Shown: positions 47,950 to 58,087, counted from the stretch's first letter. The stretch is DNA of 60,490 bases from Companilactobacillus jidongensis (GCF_003946575.1 NZ_RHOP01000018.1:1-60490); one strand, 5' to 3'. Numbers and translations are program-made. The notes: a model not told the origin generated them from the sequence alone.

Positions 47950-50692
47950 ATTGTCCAATTGTTCCACCAGTTACGCCACCGGTTCCTTGCTCAGTACTTG
48001 TACTATCGCCAGTAGATCCGGTGCCAGTTTCGGTAGTTGAGGTCGTAGTGTCACCAGTAGTAGAAGAACCTGTTGATGTTGATGAGCCTGTCCCTCCGGA
48101 ACCACTTGATCCAGTACCTGTTTCACTGGTACCGTTGCTTGTTGTCGAGTTAGTGGAACTAGTAGAGTTTGATGTGTAATTGTTAGTCGTAACATCAGAT
48201 GAGTCGCTGCTGTTAGTGCTGTTACTGAATCCGGATGTACGTCCGCTTCCGTTTTCGGAAGCTAATTCATCGGCAGACTTATTAGTATCGCCAACTGTTG
48301 TGACAACACCATAGCCATTGCTACGACCAAAGTAATTATTCCAGAATAGCTTATAATTCTTTGATTTAGCCCCAATAGCGAAGTTACTGTATGACATCGA
48401 TTTAGGACTTCCTTTGTAATATAGCGAAGTCGTTTTGTGTTGATTGACACTAGCTGTCATGCCATTGTACTTGACATTACCAGTCTTAGTACCAGTTTCT
48501 TTATCAACCTTGTAACTTGTGACACCAGTTGGTTTCTTGAATTGCTTATGGACATTCATGACTTCAGGATCTTGCTTATAGACAGCATTTGCCATTCGTG
48601 ACCATAATTCCTGATTAATATCAGTAGAGTTACTTGCCAGGTTGTAATTGTTAGTACCAACAACATCGTAACCGATCCAAGATGCCAGGGTAACACCGTC
48701 AGTGCTACCGATAAACCAATTATCACGATAGTCATTGGAAGTACCGGTTTTACCAAATAAGTTCTTGGTACTGAAGTTTGCTTCATATGACAATGCTGAG
48801 GCAGTACCTTTAGTAACAACTCCGTGAAGCATATTCTTAATGATATAAGAAGTTTGTTTACTGAATACATGCTTCTTGGCAGACTTGTGAGCGTAGATCG
48901 TTTTTCCAGATGGATCAGTAATCTTAGAAACCACATATGGATTAACGTGAACTCCCTTGTTTGCAAAGGTTGAGAAGGCACTGGCTTGTTGAAGAACAGT
49001 TACACCAGTTGCAGTACCACCAAGGGTAATACCTAGTTGACTATATTCCTTTTGAGTTAAGTCAATTCCCATCGCAGACATGTACTTACTTGAGTCCACA
49101 CCTTGGTTTCTTAGATAATTGTATAAATTAACTGAAGGAATATTGTATGATTCTTCAAGTGTTTCACGAGCTGAAACAAAGCGGTTTTGAATTGTTGAAC
49201 CGTAATCAGTAGGTGAGTAACCCTTGAACTTAGTCTTGAAATCGGCCAACATTGTTTGTGAACCGATTAAGCCATTTTCAATTGCAGGTGCAAAAGTAAT
49301 CAATGGTTTGATAGAAGAACCGGGTGATCTAGTTGAATCAAAAGCATGATTCAATTGTGATTGTTTGAAGTCCACACCACCAACGAAGGATAGGACTTGT
49401 CCAGTCTTATTATCTAGTAAGACAGAACCATTTTGCACAGGTTCAGTAACTTTGATGGTCTTACCAGTATTAGGATCGGTAGTTGTAGTATTGTGCGTCG
49501 TACCAAGATTTCCCTTGTATTGTTGAGCCTGTTCATTCATTGCAACATAAAGGTCTTTATTGATGGTACTGTCAATACGGTAGTGTTTGTTATGTAGTTC
49601 AGTATCAGCTTGCTCAGTATATTTCTCTAGCAAACTAGAGTCTTTTTTGACATCGCTGTATTTAAGACCATCACTCTTGACTAGACGTTTTACCAAAACA
49701 ATTCTAGCTTGTTCAGTCAATAGGTTATAGACATATCCATATTTGATAGTCTTACTATTAGCCTTGGCGGGTTTTTGGAAATCCTTTGCAAGATTAAATT
49801 TCTTAGCCGCTTGATACTGTGAATCGGTTATCTGCTTATCACGATACATACGATATAGAACGATGTCCTTACGTTTCAGACCTAGACTATAGTCATCTTT
49901 CAATTTACCGCCCATTTTACCATCAGTAGTATAGGGAGTATAAATTGAAGGACTTTGAGGTAGTCCAGCAATAAAAGCAGATTCAGCTAGATTCAAATCA
50001 GCAGCATTTTTACCAAATAGCCCCTTAGCGGCAGCTTGAACACCCTGAATGTTTTGACCTTTATTATTGCTACCGAAGGTCGCTGCATTTAGATAGTATT
50101 GTAAGATTTCACTTTTGGTGAAATACTTGTCGACACGCATAGCTAAGAAGATTTCGACAGCTTTACGTTTCCAAGTTGTTTCCGATGACAGCATTTGCAT
50201 TTTGACAGTTTGCTGAGTCAAAGTCGATCCACCAGTTTGGGCACCGATACCAGTAACGTCAGATATAATAGCTCTAAAAATAGATTTAGGAACGACACCA
50301 TTGTGACGATAGAAGTCACTATCTTCAGTTGAAATTATGGCCTTCTTTAAATATGGCGACATTTCAGATAAGGATATGCTTTTACCAGTTAGATCTTTTT
50401 GAAGATCTTCAACTTTTTCATTATTAGCGAAATACAAAGAAGTTGATTTATTTACATCTTGAAGTTCAGTCTTCATTTCTTGTTTAGTTGGCACAGCTAC
50501 TTGGTTGGTCAATGCCGAAACATATCCCATGCCAAGTCCCACAGCCAAACTCAATAGAATGAAAATCCCTGCAATAGTGTAAATGATAATTCGTCGAATT
50601 ACTTCGATGGTTAAGTTAGCTTTAGTAGCAAAGTCTGACCAGCTTTTAATGCTTTTAAAGCCGGAAACTATACTATTCCATAAATTTTTCAC
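47948..50692 (-). CDS. Class A penicillin-binding protein (PBP1A family)
   Basis: Bifunctional peptidoglycan synthase of 914 aa: cytosolic N-terminus, one transmembrane helix (~35-60), transglycosylase domain with EDSDFYRHNG (about residue 118) and GGSTLTQQ, then transpeptidase with SPGSSIKPL (nucleophile Ser), SYN and KTGTSND. The final ~110 residues are an extracellular S/T/G/N-rich low-complexity tail. GTG start with AAAGGGG about 10 nt upstream. Alone in its transcription unit. Confidence 0.95.
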   Translation of the reverse strand: MKNLWNSIVSGFKSIKSWSDFATKANLTIEVIRRIIIYTIAGIFILLSLAVGLGMGYVSALTNQVAVPTKQEMKTELQDVNKSTSLYFANNEKVEDLQKDLTGKSISLSEMSPYLKKAIISTEDSDFYRHNGVVPKSIFRAIISDVTGIGAQTGGSTLTQQTVKMQMLSSETTWKRKAVEIFLAMRVDKYFTKSEILQYYLNAATFGSNNKGQNIQGVQAAAKGLFGKNAADLNLAESAFIAGLPQSPSIYTPYTTDGKMGGKLKDDYSLGLKRKDIVLYRMYRDKQITDSQYQAAKKFNLAKDFQKPAKANSKTIKYGYVYNLLTEQARIVLVKRLVKSDGLKYSDVKKDSSLLEKYTEQADTELHNKHYRIDSTINKDLYVAMNEQAQQYKGNLGTTHNTTTTDPNTGKTIKVTEPVQNGSVLLDNKTGQVLSFVGGVDFKQSQLNHAFDSTRSPGSSIKPLITFAPAIENGLIGSQTMLADFKTKFKGYSPTDYGSTIQNRFVSARETLEESYNIPSVNLYNYLRNQGVDSSKYMSAMGIDLTQKEYSQLGITLGGTATGVTVLQQASAFSTFANKGVHVNPYVVSKITDPSGKTIYAHKSAKKHVFSKQTSYIIKNMLHGVVTKGTASALSYEANFSTKNLFGKTGTSNDYRDNWFIGSTDGVTLASWIGYDVVGTNNYNLASNSTDINQELWSRMANAVYKQDPEVMNVHKQFKKPTGVTSYKVDKETGTKTGNVKYNGMTASVNQHKTTSLYYKGSPKSMSYSNFAIGAKSKNYKLFWNNYFGRSNGYGVVTTVGDTNKSADELASENGSGRTSGFSNSTNSSDSSDVTTNNYTSNSTSSTNSTTSNGTSETGTGSSGSGGTGSSTSTGSSTTGDTTTSTTETGTGSTGDSTSTEQGTGGVTGGTIGQ

Positions 50693-50763
50693 TTTTAAAT
50701 AAGCCCCTTTAAAAAGTTACATACACCAATTATATAATAAAATTTTATAATAAGTGCAAAAAC

Positions 50764-50803
50764 AAAAAAGTTCTTATGGAAAGAACCTTCCACAGAACTT
50801 TTG
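50764..50803 (-). terminator. Terminator after pepV
   Basis: On the minus strand AAAAGTTCTGTGGAA pairs with TTCCATAAGAACTTTT (one bulge), then a T run. Ends pepV before the PBP gene. Confidence 0.85.
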
Positions 50804-50811
50804 CTAATTGA

Positions 50812-52209
50812 CTATTTTATTAATCTATAAATGGCGTCAGCATAAATTGCCGTTGCTTTGAATAGCTTATCTAAGTTGATATATTCGTTAGGTTGATGCA
50901 TGACATTTTCATCACCAGGGAACATTGCACCGAAGGCAACTCCATGTTTGAGAATACGTCCGTATGTACCACCACCAACAGTGAATGGTTCAGTATCATC
51001 GTCAGTGTGATCACGATATGCACCAACTAATGCTTGAACTAGTGGATCGTTAGCTGCTACGAAGTGAGGTAATTGATTATGTCCTTCGATTTCAGCGGTT
51101 ACACCATCTGGAAGTGCAGCATTGATTTTTTCGGTCAATGTGTCACCAGTATCACCCTTTGGATAACGAATGTTTAATAAGATGCTAGCTTCTGAGTTAT
51201 TGAGAACAAAGATATCAGGAGTCATAGTTAAGTCACCCATGACTTCGTCAGTATTTTGAATACCAAGTTTTGATCCAGCAAAATCTAAATGCAAGTTATT
51301 TGCGATGAAGTCAAAATATAGCTTTTGGCTGTCATTTAAGTCTAAATCACTTAAAAATTTTGATAAATAAGTTGCGGCGTTGATACCATTGAATGGTTCC
51401 ATGGCATGTGCACCTTTACCAGTCATATTTAGTGTAGCGAGTTCATCGTTAATTTTAATAGTGCCTTTGACATCAGTATTTTCACTTAAAAATTTATTAA
51501 AAGCTGATTTGATCGTATCTACATCACTGAAATTTAAATCCAATTCAGCTGTGGCACTTTGAGGAACCATATTAGGTCTAATTCCAGCTTCAAAGTTCTT
51601 AACTAGTCCAGCTTCTGGAGTAGGAAAGTTAACTCTAAATGAAACGATACCTTTTTCACCATTAATAACTGGGAATTCAGCATCAGGAGAGAAACCTGTT
51701 TCAGGCATTGTTTCTTTTTCCATATAGTGATTCATACCGACCCATTCACTCTCTTCGTCAGTTCCTAGAATCAAGTTAACTTTTTTAGTAGTTGGTAGTT
51801 TTAATTCATTAATAATTTTGAGAGCATAGTATGATGCCAGACTTGGTCCTTTGTCATCACTTGCACCACGTGCATACAAGTTACCATCTTTGATTACTGG
51901 TTCAAATGGATCTGTTTTCCAACCCGGTCCTTCAGGAACAACGTCAACGTGACCCAGAATAGCAATTGTATCGTCACCATCGCCGAATTCGATTCTACCG
52001 GCAAGATTGTCGACATTCTTAGTATTGAATCCGTCTCGATCTGCAAAATGTAAAAATGTTTGTAGTGCTTTAGCAGGTCCAGGTCCCAGTGGATAATCAC
52101 TAGTCTTGTGTTCGATATCGCGTTGACTATTGATGCTTACTAATTCAGATAGGTCGTTGATCAATTCGTCAGAACGATGTGCGACCTCTTTTTCCCAATC
52201 TATAGACAT
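50812..52209 (-). CDS. pepV: Dipeptidase PepV
   Basis: Zinc M20-family dipeptidase/carnosinase of lactic acid bacteria, 465 aa. Metal site residues in LGHVDVVPEGPGW (His, Asp), GASDDKGP (bridging Asp), GTDEESEW (catalytic and metal Glu) and later FSPDAEFP and a C-terminal His (ENVMHQPNEY). A lid domain lies in between (residues ~180-380). Ribosome site GGAGG 9 nt upstream. Confidence 0.96.
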   Translation of the reverse strand: MSIDWEKEVAHRSDELINDLSELVSINSQRDIEHKTSDYPLGPGPAKALQTFLHFADRDGFNTKNVDNLAGRIEFGDGDDTIAILGHVDVVPEGPGWKTDPFEPVIKDGNLYARGASDDKGPSLASYYALKIINELKLPTTKKVNLILGTDEESEWVGMNHYMEKETMPETGFSPDAEFPVINGEKGIVSFRVNFPTPEAGLVKNFEAGIRPNMVPQSATAELDLNFSDVDTIKSAFNKFLSENTDVKGTIKINDELATLNMTGKGAHAMEPFNGINAATYLSKFLSDLDLNDSQKLYFDFIANNLHLDFAGSKLGIQNTDEVMGDLTMTPDIFVLNNSEASILLNIRYPKGDTGDTLTEKINAALPDGVTAEIEGHNQLPHFVAANDPLVQALVGAYRDHTDDDTEPFTVGGGTYGRILKHGVAFGAMFPGDENVMHQPNEYINLDKLFKATAIYADAIYRLIK

Positions 52210-52295
52210 ATATCTATAACCTCCGCATGAAGTGTTTTCATTTATAAATCATTTTACCAAATTTTACCAAACGTTGTTACTATAAGCTAATGTCA

Positions 52296-53726
52296 TTATA
52301 TGTGATTTATGGAATCGTTCTCAATATCGAAGACAAATGGAGCAATAGATTTTTGCAGTTTTCTTATGAGAATGGTGTTATGAAGCTGTTTGTTTTGAAC
52401 CGGTTCCCATGATTTTTCTGTTTCCAGTAAATCAATGTTTCTGAACCTCTGAGTAACTGGTAAGCTGTGATAACTCAGCTTACTATTGTTACCAAGGTAG
52501 TTTTCATCAACCAGCTGAATCAAAACGTATTTTGCTTGAATCCATCCACCACTGAGCTTGATCCAAGTATTTCCACCATTTTTTTCAACAGTTTGAATTT
52601 GTTCAGCTTTATTGGTGTCCATCCAGTCAATAATTTGTGACGACTTCTTTGGTTCAGCGTATAAATAATTGTTAGGTTGTTGACTGCGATAGATGGCTTT
52701 TGCTCCAAAGTATGGTCGTAGTTCACTTAATTCGTAATCTGGATTGAACCCTTCAGAGTTAGCAAATTTGTTCTCACCCAGTTGGACATACTCTTTATCG
52801 TTAAATTTGACGATATTAGTTATATGAAATCCGTCCAATGGATGAACAGATTTATCCGTTTTTATCAGACGATAAGGATTTTCATAGATTGGTTCGTCTT
52901 TATTACTCATATAGTAGACATTTTGATTTATTGTCTGACTTTTAGACTTATCCTTGAGATTTCGATATTCATTACCAGTTGCAGGGTAGTTAGTAACCAC
53001 ACCGTCGATCGGCATGTTAATGACCGTATTCCATTTTTTAGGACTTTCGTTCATTTCATCCCATATATATACTGATTTTCCCATATAATGGAGAGTGTTG
53101 ATGATTTCCGGTGTGATGATTTTAGATGAAAGATTAACACCTGTAACATATGACAATACTTCGAAGTTGACTCGTTTGATAGTTCCGGCAATAAAGATTC
53201 GAGGGATGTCAGGCATTAGTTCAGCTTCGTTTTGTAGACTTTTCGTGGAAAAACTATGGAACATAACACGTTTTTGCATGCCATACTTATCAACACAAGT
53301 TTTCAAAAGCTCCTCCATATTCTGAGGATTACCCTTACTGGTTTTCTTTGTTTCAATTAAAAACTTTGCGTTAGGATTATTTTTGTAGTGTGCGAAGACT
53401 TCATCTAAGCTATGAACTGGTTCACCGTTTTTTTGAGTCAGTTGACTCAACTCGGAGAAGTTATGCTGAGAAACAACATAAGGTGTTCCGGTAATTCGTT
53501 CCAGGTTCTTGTCATGTGATACAACTAGAACGTTATCTTTGGAAACATGTAAGTCTAATTCTACATAGTCGGCACCTTCTGAAAAGGCCGTGTTGAAACT
53601 TTGGAATGTTTCTTCAGGGGCCTTGATAGGATCACCACGATGTCCGATAACCGTAAAACCACTAGCAAAGAAAAATAATAAGCTAGCTAGTAAAAAAGTA
53701 AAAAGAGATTTATTTCTAAGATTCAT
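52296..53726 (-). CDS. Exported glycerophosphodiester phosphodiesterase with C-terminal wall/SH3-like modules
   Basis: 476 aa. N-terminal hydrophobic signal (SLFTFLLASLLFFFASGFTV), then a GDPD barrel: GHRGDPIKAPEETFQSF, EGADYVELDLHVSKDNVLVVSHD and later FLIETKK, MFHSFS. After residue ~260 follow two ~70-residue modules with tyrosine-rich patterns ending in WIQAKYV, like bacterial SH3/surface-layer-type wall-binding domains. Probably hydrolyses glycerophosphodiesters or lipoteichoic-acid fragments at the cell surface. The signal lacks a clear lipobox. AGGGAG precedes the ATG. Confidence 0.88.
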   Translation of the reverse strand: MNLRNKSLFTFLLASLLFFFASGFTVIGHRGDPIKAPEETFQSFNTAFSEGADYVELDLHVSKDNVLVVSHDKNLERITGTPYVVSQHNFSELSQLTQKNGEPVHSLDEVFAHYKNNPNAKFLIETKKTSKGNPQNMEELLKTCVDKYGMQKRVMFHSFSTKSLQNEAELMPDIPRIFIAGTIKRVNFEVLSYVTGVNLSSKIITPEIINTLHYMGKSVYIWDEMNESPKKWNTVINMPIDGVVTNYPATGNEYRNLKDKSKSQTINQNVYYMSNKDEPIYENPYRLIKTDKSVHPLDGFHITNIVKFNDKEYVQLGENKFANSEGFNPDYELSELRPYFGAKAIYRSQQPNNYLYAEPKKSSQIIDWMDTNKAEQIQTVEKNGGNTWIKLSGGWIQAKYVLIQLVDENYLGNNSKLSYHSLPVTQRFRNIDLLETEKSWEPVQNKQLHNTILIRKLQKSIAPFVFDIENDSINHI

Positions 53727-53794
53727 AATTAACTCCCTATGGAACTGAATATTATATACTTAATAGATAGTAATAATTGTGAGGTACAAATAAA

Positions 53795-54133
53795 ATGGAT
53801 AATGAACAACTATCACTCGATATTATCGAGCAGATTACACGTAATGATGGCACAAAGTATTATGAAATGGCAAATGTTCTTATGAATGGACGGGCTGAAA
53901 AAGCGGCCGAACTGGGTTTCATTAAAGAGGTTCGCATTCTCAAACTAAATATTCCACATTCATCTGCAGTTGCTGTTTATGAAGATTATGTCAACAAGAA
54001 TTATACCGTACCACCAATGAATATGTCTGAATGGATTGAATGGCAAAAGCCTGAAGGTCGAATTAGTGAAGCGTTTAATGATATTCTAAAGGCAAATAAA
54101 ATCATTTCAAAGGAAGATCAGGCTGAACAATGA
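53795..54133 (+). CDS. Hypothetical protein coupled to a phosphoesterase
   Basis: 112-aa soluble, acidic protein; family not recognised. It begins with a Leu/Ile-rich helix (LSLDIIEQITRN) and has a W-containing segment (MSEWIEWQKPEGR). GTGAGGT precedes the ATG, and its stop overlaps the next start (ATGA), so the two are made together. A TATACT near 53755 may be the -10 box. Confidence 0.75.
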   Translation: MDNEQLSLDIIEQITRNDGTKYYEMANVLMNGRAEKAAELGFIKEVRILKLNIPHSSAVAVYEDYVNKNYTVPPMNMSEWIEWQKPEGRISEAFNDILKANKIISKEDQAEQ

Positions 54134-54741
54134 ATTATTTTATAGCAGATACTCATTTTTATCATTATCAATTACTAGAACCGAATAACTTTGCACCAAG
54201 GCACTTTGGCGATGTTGATCAAATGAATCAAGCTATGATCGATGCTTGGAATGCTCGAGTTGATGATAATGATACAGTCTATCACTTAGGGGACATCTCA
54301 ATGCGTCCTCAGAACACACCAACTAATGAAGATACTTATGCAATGTTGAAACAATTGAATGGACATATTGTTTTAATCAAAGGAAACCATGATTACCGAG
54401 AATTGTTTAAGTTTTTAGCCAAGCGTAATCCGGTAATGCCTGATGGAAAAGTTAAATACACGTTTGAAGATGTCGGTGCCCTATTGAAATTTGACCATCA
54501 CCAATTCTATTGCACACACTATCCGATGTTGTTGGGAAAAGTCGATAAGATAATTAATTTACATGGACACATTCACCATTATAGTGTTCCAATTGCTGAA
54601 AATATCAATGTTGGCGTTGATGCACCAGAAAGAGATTATTTGTCAGAGAATTTACCATGGGGTTCGCCATTACGTGGTGAAGAGGTTTTGGAAATGTACA
54701 ATAAGAAGAAAGTCGACATAGCAAAATTGAATAGAAAGTAG
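54130..54741 (+). CDS. Calcineurin-like metallophosphoesterase
   Basis: 203 aa. Dinuclear metal motifs FIADTHFYH, HLGDISMR, IKGNHDY, CTHYPML and LHGHIHHY are complete. Members of this small family act on phosphomonoesters or diesters of unknown identity. ATGA overlap with the preceding gene; followed after 8 bp by another phosphoesterase. Confidence 0.92.
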   Translation: MNYFIADTHFYHYQLLEPNNFAPRHFGDVDQMNQAMIDAWNARVDDNDTVYHLGDISMRPQNTPTNEDTYAMLKQLNGHIVLIKGNHDYRELFKFLAKRNPVMPDGKVKYTFEDVGALLKFDHHQFYCTHYPMLLGKVDKIINLHGHIHHYSVPIAENINVGVDAPERDYLSENLPWGSPLRGEEVLEMYNKKKVDIAKLNRK

Positions 54742-54749
54742 GGGCTTGT

Positions 54750-56123
54750 ATGGAAACTATAAAAATCATGCACACCAATGATCTACATTCTCATTTTGAA
54801 AATTTTCCAAAAATAAAACGTTTCATTGATGATTCAAGAAAAAGTCATACTGAAGATGAATTTTTACTATTTGATATTGGGGATGCGATGGATCGCGCTC
54901 ATCCGCTGAGTGAAGCGACCAATGGTCAAGCTAACATTGAGTGGATGAACCAGCTTCATTATGATGCGGCAACAATCGGTAATAATGAAGGGTTGGGTAA
55001 TAGTCGAGAAGATTTGAATCACTTGTATGATAAAGCTAATTTTCCAATTATTGTAGGTAATTTATATGATAAGAAGAGTCAAAAATTAGCCAAGTTTGTC
55101 AAACCCTACATTATAATAGAAACAAAAGCTCATACTAAAATTGGTGTTCTAGGATTCACAGCTCCTTATATTTTGACTTATCCATTATTAGGGTGGGATA
55201 TTCGTTTGGTTCAAGAAATGCTGCCTAAGTGGTTGAATGAATTGAAGAAGCAAAAGTGTGATGTAATAATATTGCTTTCACACCTTGGAGTTTCTATGGA
55301 TCGATTGATTGCTAAAAAACGTCCAGAGATAGATATTATAATTGGTGCACATACACATCATCTTTTTAAGAATGGCGAAATGGACAATGGGGTTCTGCTA
55401 GCTGCAGCTGGCAAGTATGGCTATTATGTTGGGACAATCAATGTAATCTTGGACGATGACGGAAAGATTGTTAACAAAAAAGCTGTTACACAGAAAACGT
55501 CAGAATTACCTGAATTAGATAGTGATCAAAGGTGGATCGATACACAGTTCGAAAAGGGTGAAGAATTATTAGACGAAAAGAAAGTTGCCAATATTTCTCA
55601 TGATATGAGCCAGGATTTTCAAGCAGATAATGCTGTCATTGAAGAGGGACTTGATGCTATCATGGATTATACTCAAGCAGATGCAGGAGTTCTTAGTTCA
55701 GGGTTATTTCTTGAAAGTTTACATAAGGGTATAATTACTGAAAAGGACCTACATGATATACTGCCGCATGCAATTCATGCTATGAAAACAACCATGCGTG
55801 GAGCGGATATCTGGCGTCTAATCATGGAAATGGAAAAAAATCGTCCTTATTTACGTAATCATCAGCAAAAAGGACAGGGTTTCCGTGGTAAGATATTTGG
55901 CGAACTAGTTTATCGTGGAATCACGATCGACGAGAAGAGAAATGTTTATATTAACGGTGAAGAATTACAAATGGACAAGGAATATAGCCTAGCTTTGCTG
56001 GATCATTACTTGTTTGTACCATATTTTCCTTCAATTGAGATTGTTGGGCAAAATGAAATTCTTTATCCTAAGTTTTTAAGAAATGTCTTTGGAGATTATT
56101 TGAGTAAAAAATATCCATTGTAA
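54750..56123 (+). CDS. yunD: 5'-nucleotidase family metallophosphatase, YunD-like
   Basis: 457 aa, cytosolic (no signal peptide). N-terminal metallophosphoesterase motifs MHTNDLHSHFENF, DIGDAMDR, TIGNNEG, LLSHLG and IGAHTHH; C-terminal 5'-nucleotidase substrate domain (~280-457). Resembles B. subtilis YunD and sits before yutD as in related genomes. Could hydrolyse nucleotides or UDP-sugars; substrate unproven. Confidence 0.9.
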   Translation: METIKIMHTNDLHSHFENFPKIKRFIDDSRKSHTEDEFLLFDIGDAMDRAHPLSEATNGQANIEWMNQLHYDAATIGNNEGLGNSREDLNHLYDKANFPIIVGNLYDKKSQKLAKFVKPYIIIETKAHTKIGVLGFTAPYILTYPLLGWDIRLVQEMLPKWLNELKKQKCDVIILLSHLGVSMDRLIAKKRPEIDIIIGAHTHHLFKNGEMDNGVLLAAAGKYGYYVGTINVILDDDGKIVNKKAVTQKTSELPELDSDQRWIDTQFEKGEELLDEKKVANISHDMSQDFQADNAVIEEGLDAIMDYTQADAGVLSSGLFLESLHKGIITEKDLHDILPHAIHAMKTTMRGADIWRLIMEMEKNRPYLRNHQQKGQGFRGKIFGELVYRGITIDEKRNVYINGEELQMDKEYSLALLDHYLFVPYFPSIEIVGQNEILYPKFLRNVFGDYLSKKYPL

Positions 56124-56140
56124 ATTGTGAGGTGAAATTT

Positions 56141-56710
56141 TTGCAAGAACCTGAAGAAAAAGAAGTTACGAAGCAAGCTGACGTTATTGTCTTGGCAGAT
56201 CAACTAATTACCATCAATGGTGAGAAGTACAACATCGTTGAAGATCATGATGGTGGATTTGACAAAGAAAAAGTTGAAGAACGATATAATACGGTATTGG
56301 ATAAATATGATTTTATCGTTGGAGATTGGGGATACGATCAACTTAGATTTAAGGGCTTCTATGAAGATGAACGAAAAGAAAGTGGAATCGATAATCGAAT
56401 TTCTCACTTAGAAGATTATTTGATCGAGTATTGTAACTTCGGATGTGCTTATTTTGTATTGGAAAAAGAAAAGAAAACACCAATTGCCAAACGTCGTCGC
56501 AGTCAACAACGGGGACCGCATAAGCAAAATGGTAAAATTCATGCTAATCACAATTCTAATCACAGTACAAACCATAAGAAGACTAATAATTTGCATGCTC
56601 CAAAAATACACAAGAATAAAAAACGGCCTGTTACTCATAATAAGAAAAAAACTAACAGTCCTACAAAAACACGCAATTTTAAAATTAGAAAAATAGGTGA
56701 GAAGAGCTAA
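56141..56710 (+). CDS. yutD: YutD family protein with basic tail
   Basis: 189 aa. The N-terminal ~110 residues match DUF1027/YutD (YNIVEDHDGGFD, RYNTVLDKYDFIVGDWGYDQLRFKGFY). The last ~65 residues are a disordered tail dominated by K, N, H and T, not part of the conserved domain and possibly nucleic-acid or metal binding. TTG start preferred 5 nt after TGAGGTGA; a GTG nine bases earlier lies in that site. Overlaps the HAD gene by one base. Confidence 0.87.
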   Translation: MQEPEEKEVTKQADVIVLADQLITINGEKYNIVEDHDGGFDKEKVEERYNTVLDKYDFIVGDWGYDQLRFKGFYEDERKESGIDNRISHLEDYLIEYCNFGCAYFVLEKEKKTPIAKRRRSQQRGPHKQNGKIHANHNSNHSTNHKKTNNLHAPKIHKNKKRPVTHNKKKTNSPTKTRNFKIRKIGEKS

Positions 56711-57489
56711 TGAAAAAGTACCAAACATACTTAATTGATCTTGATGGAACAATGTATCGTGGTAAGGATAAGATCCCTGAAGCTAAAATTTTTATTGATA
56801 ATCTAAATGCTAATAATTTGGATTATTATTTTTTGACCAACAATACTACTAAGACACCGCAACAAGTGGCAGACAATTTGATGAATAATCACCAGATAAC
56901 TGCAACGGCAGAACAAATTATTACACCATCACTGGCAACTGCCGATTATGTCAAAGGGATGTTTGGTGACGGTCCTGAGAATCATTCAGCATATGTTATT
57001 GGTGAATATGGATTGAAGAGTGCTATTTTTGGTACAGGAGTGCAACTTAATGAAGTTGATCCAGACGTTGTCATTGTAGGATTGGACTACGATGTTACTT
57101 ATCACAAGTTCGAGTTAGCAACTTTGGCAATCAAACGTGGTGCATTCTTCATTGGAACTAATGCCGATACCAATTTGCCCAATGAACGTGGATTAGTCCC
57201 TGGCGCCGGATCAGTTATTTCATTAGTTGAGACATCAACACAGCAAAAGGCCAAATATATTGGTAAGCCAGAACGTGACATCGTGGACTTCGCTGTATCT
57301 GTTAAAGCATTTGATCCATCAACCGCAATTATGGTTGGTGACAACTATAATACTGATATTAAGTGTGGGTTGAGTGCCGGGCTAGATACTTTGATGGTTT
57401 ATACCGGTGTTAGTACACATGAGGATATTGCTGCCCAAACTAAAAAGCCAACTTATCAAGTAGAAAGTCTCGATTTGTGGAATGTCTAA
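56710..57489 (+). CDS. NagD-like HAD phosphatase (TIGR01457, YutF-like)
   Basis: 259 aa. HAD motifs: DLDGTMYRG (nucleophile Asp), FLTNNTTKTP (motif II), KPERDIVDFA (Lys) and MVGDNYNTDIKCGLSAG (motif IV); the C2 cap lies in the middle. Likely phosphatase for small sugar or nucleotide phosphates. Start overlaps yutD and end overlaps the next gene by 8 bp. Confidence 0.93.
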   Translation: MKKYQTYLIDLDGTMYRGKDKIPEAKIFIDNLNANNLDYYFLTNNTTKTPQQVADNLMNNHQITATAEQIITPSLATADYVKGMFGDGPENHSAYVIGEYGLKSAIFGTGVQLNEVDPDVVIVGLDYDVTYHKFELATLAIKRGAFFIGTNADTNLPNERGLVPGAGSVISLVETSTQQKAKYIGKPERDIVDFAVSVKAFDPSTAIMVGDNYNTDIKCGLSAGLDTLMVYTGVSTHEDIAAQTKKPTYQVESLDLWNV

Positions 57490-58087
57490 TTTTCAGAAGG
57501 ATACTTTTTATACGATAATTATGGCCTTTTTCATTCTAACGTTGTCGATAACTGTAACCATATTTGCCAGTTATGCTATTTTTTATTTGAGTATCGGTCA
57601 ATTTAATTTAGATCAGATAGTCTATATGAGTACGGGCAGGGTCATGCACAACTATAATCAGATGATGAATTACTTGATCAATCCTTTTCATTCGACTTTC
57701 AAACTAGATGATTTTCAGTCATCTGCCGCAGGTAGACTACATTTTGCAGATTGCAAGAAACTATTTATGTTGAATTTTGGAGTTTTCATTATTTCAGGAG
57801 TATATCTCTGGTTTCAACGAAAGAAACGAGCATACTTTCAGAAGGTATTCAAGTATATCGCTATTATGGGGATAGTCTTAGTTATATTGATGGCAATTGA
57901 TTTTGATGGATTTTTTGTGGTATTTCATGAGTTATTATTTAGAAATAGTGATTGGCTGTTTGACCCGGGCAAGGATCCAGTAATCAATATTTTACCTGAG
58001 GAATTCTTTACTGAATGCTTCGTACTATTCTTCGTTTTGTTTGAAGGATTGAGTATTTGGAAATTTAGAGCAAAAAAAAGAAGCTAG
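57482..58087 (+). CDS. TIGR01906 (DUF1461) integral membrane protein
   Basis: 201 aa with four hydrophobic segments; aromatic-rich loops (HNYNQMMNYLINPF and FHELLFRNSDWLFDP) match the TIGR01906 pattern. Function unknown. It completes the yunD-yutD-HAD set usual in lactobacilli. The stop codon lies inside the terminator stem. Confidence 0.85.
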   Translation: MSNFQKDTFYTIIMAFFILTLSITVTIFASYAIFYLSIGQFNLDQIVYMSTGRVMHNYNQMMNYLINPFHSTFKLDDFQSSAAGRLHFADCKKLFMLNFGVFIISGVYLWFQRKKRAYFQKVFKYIAIMGIVLVILMAIDFDGFFVVFHELLFRNSDWLFDPGKDPVINILPEEFFTECFVLFFVLFEGLSIWKFRAKKRS

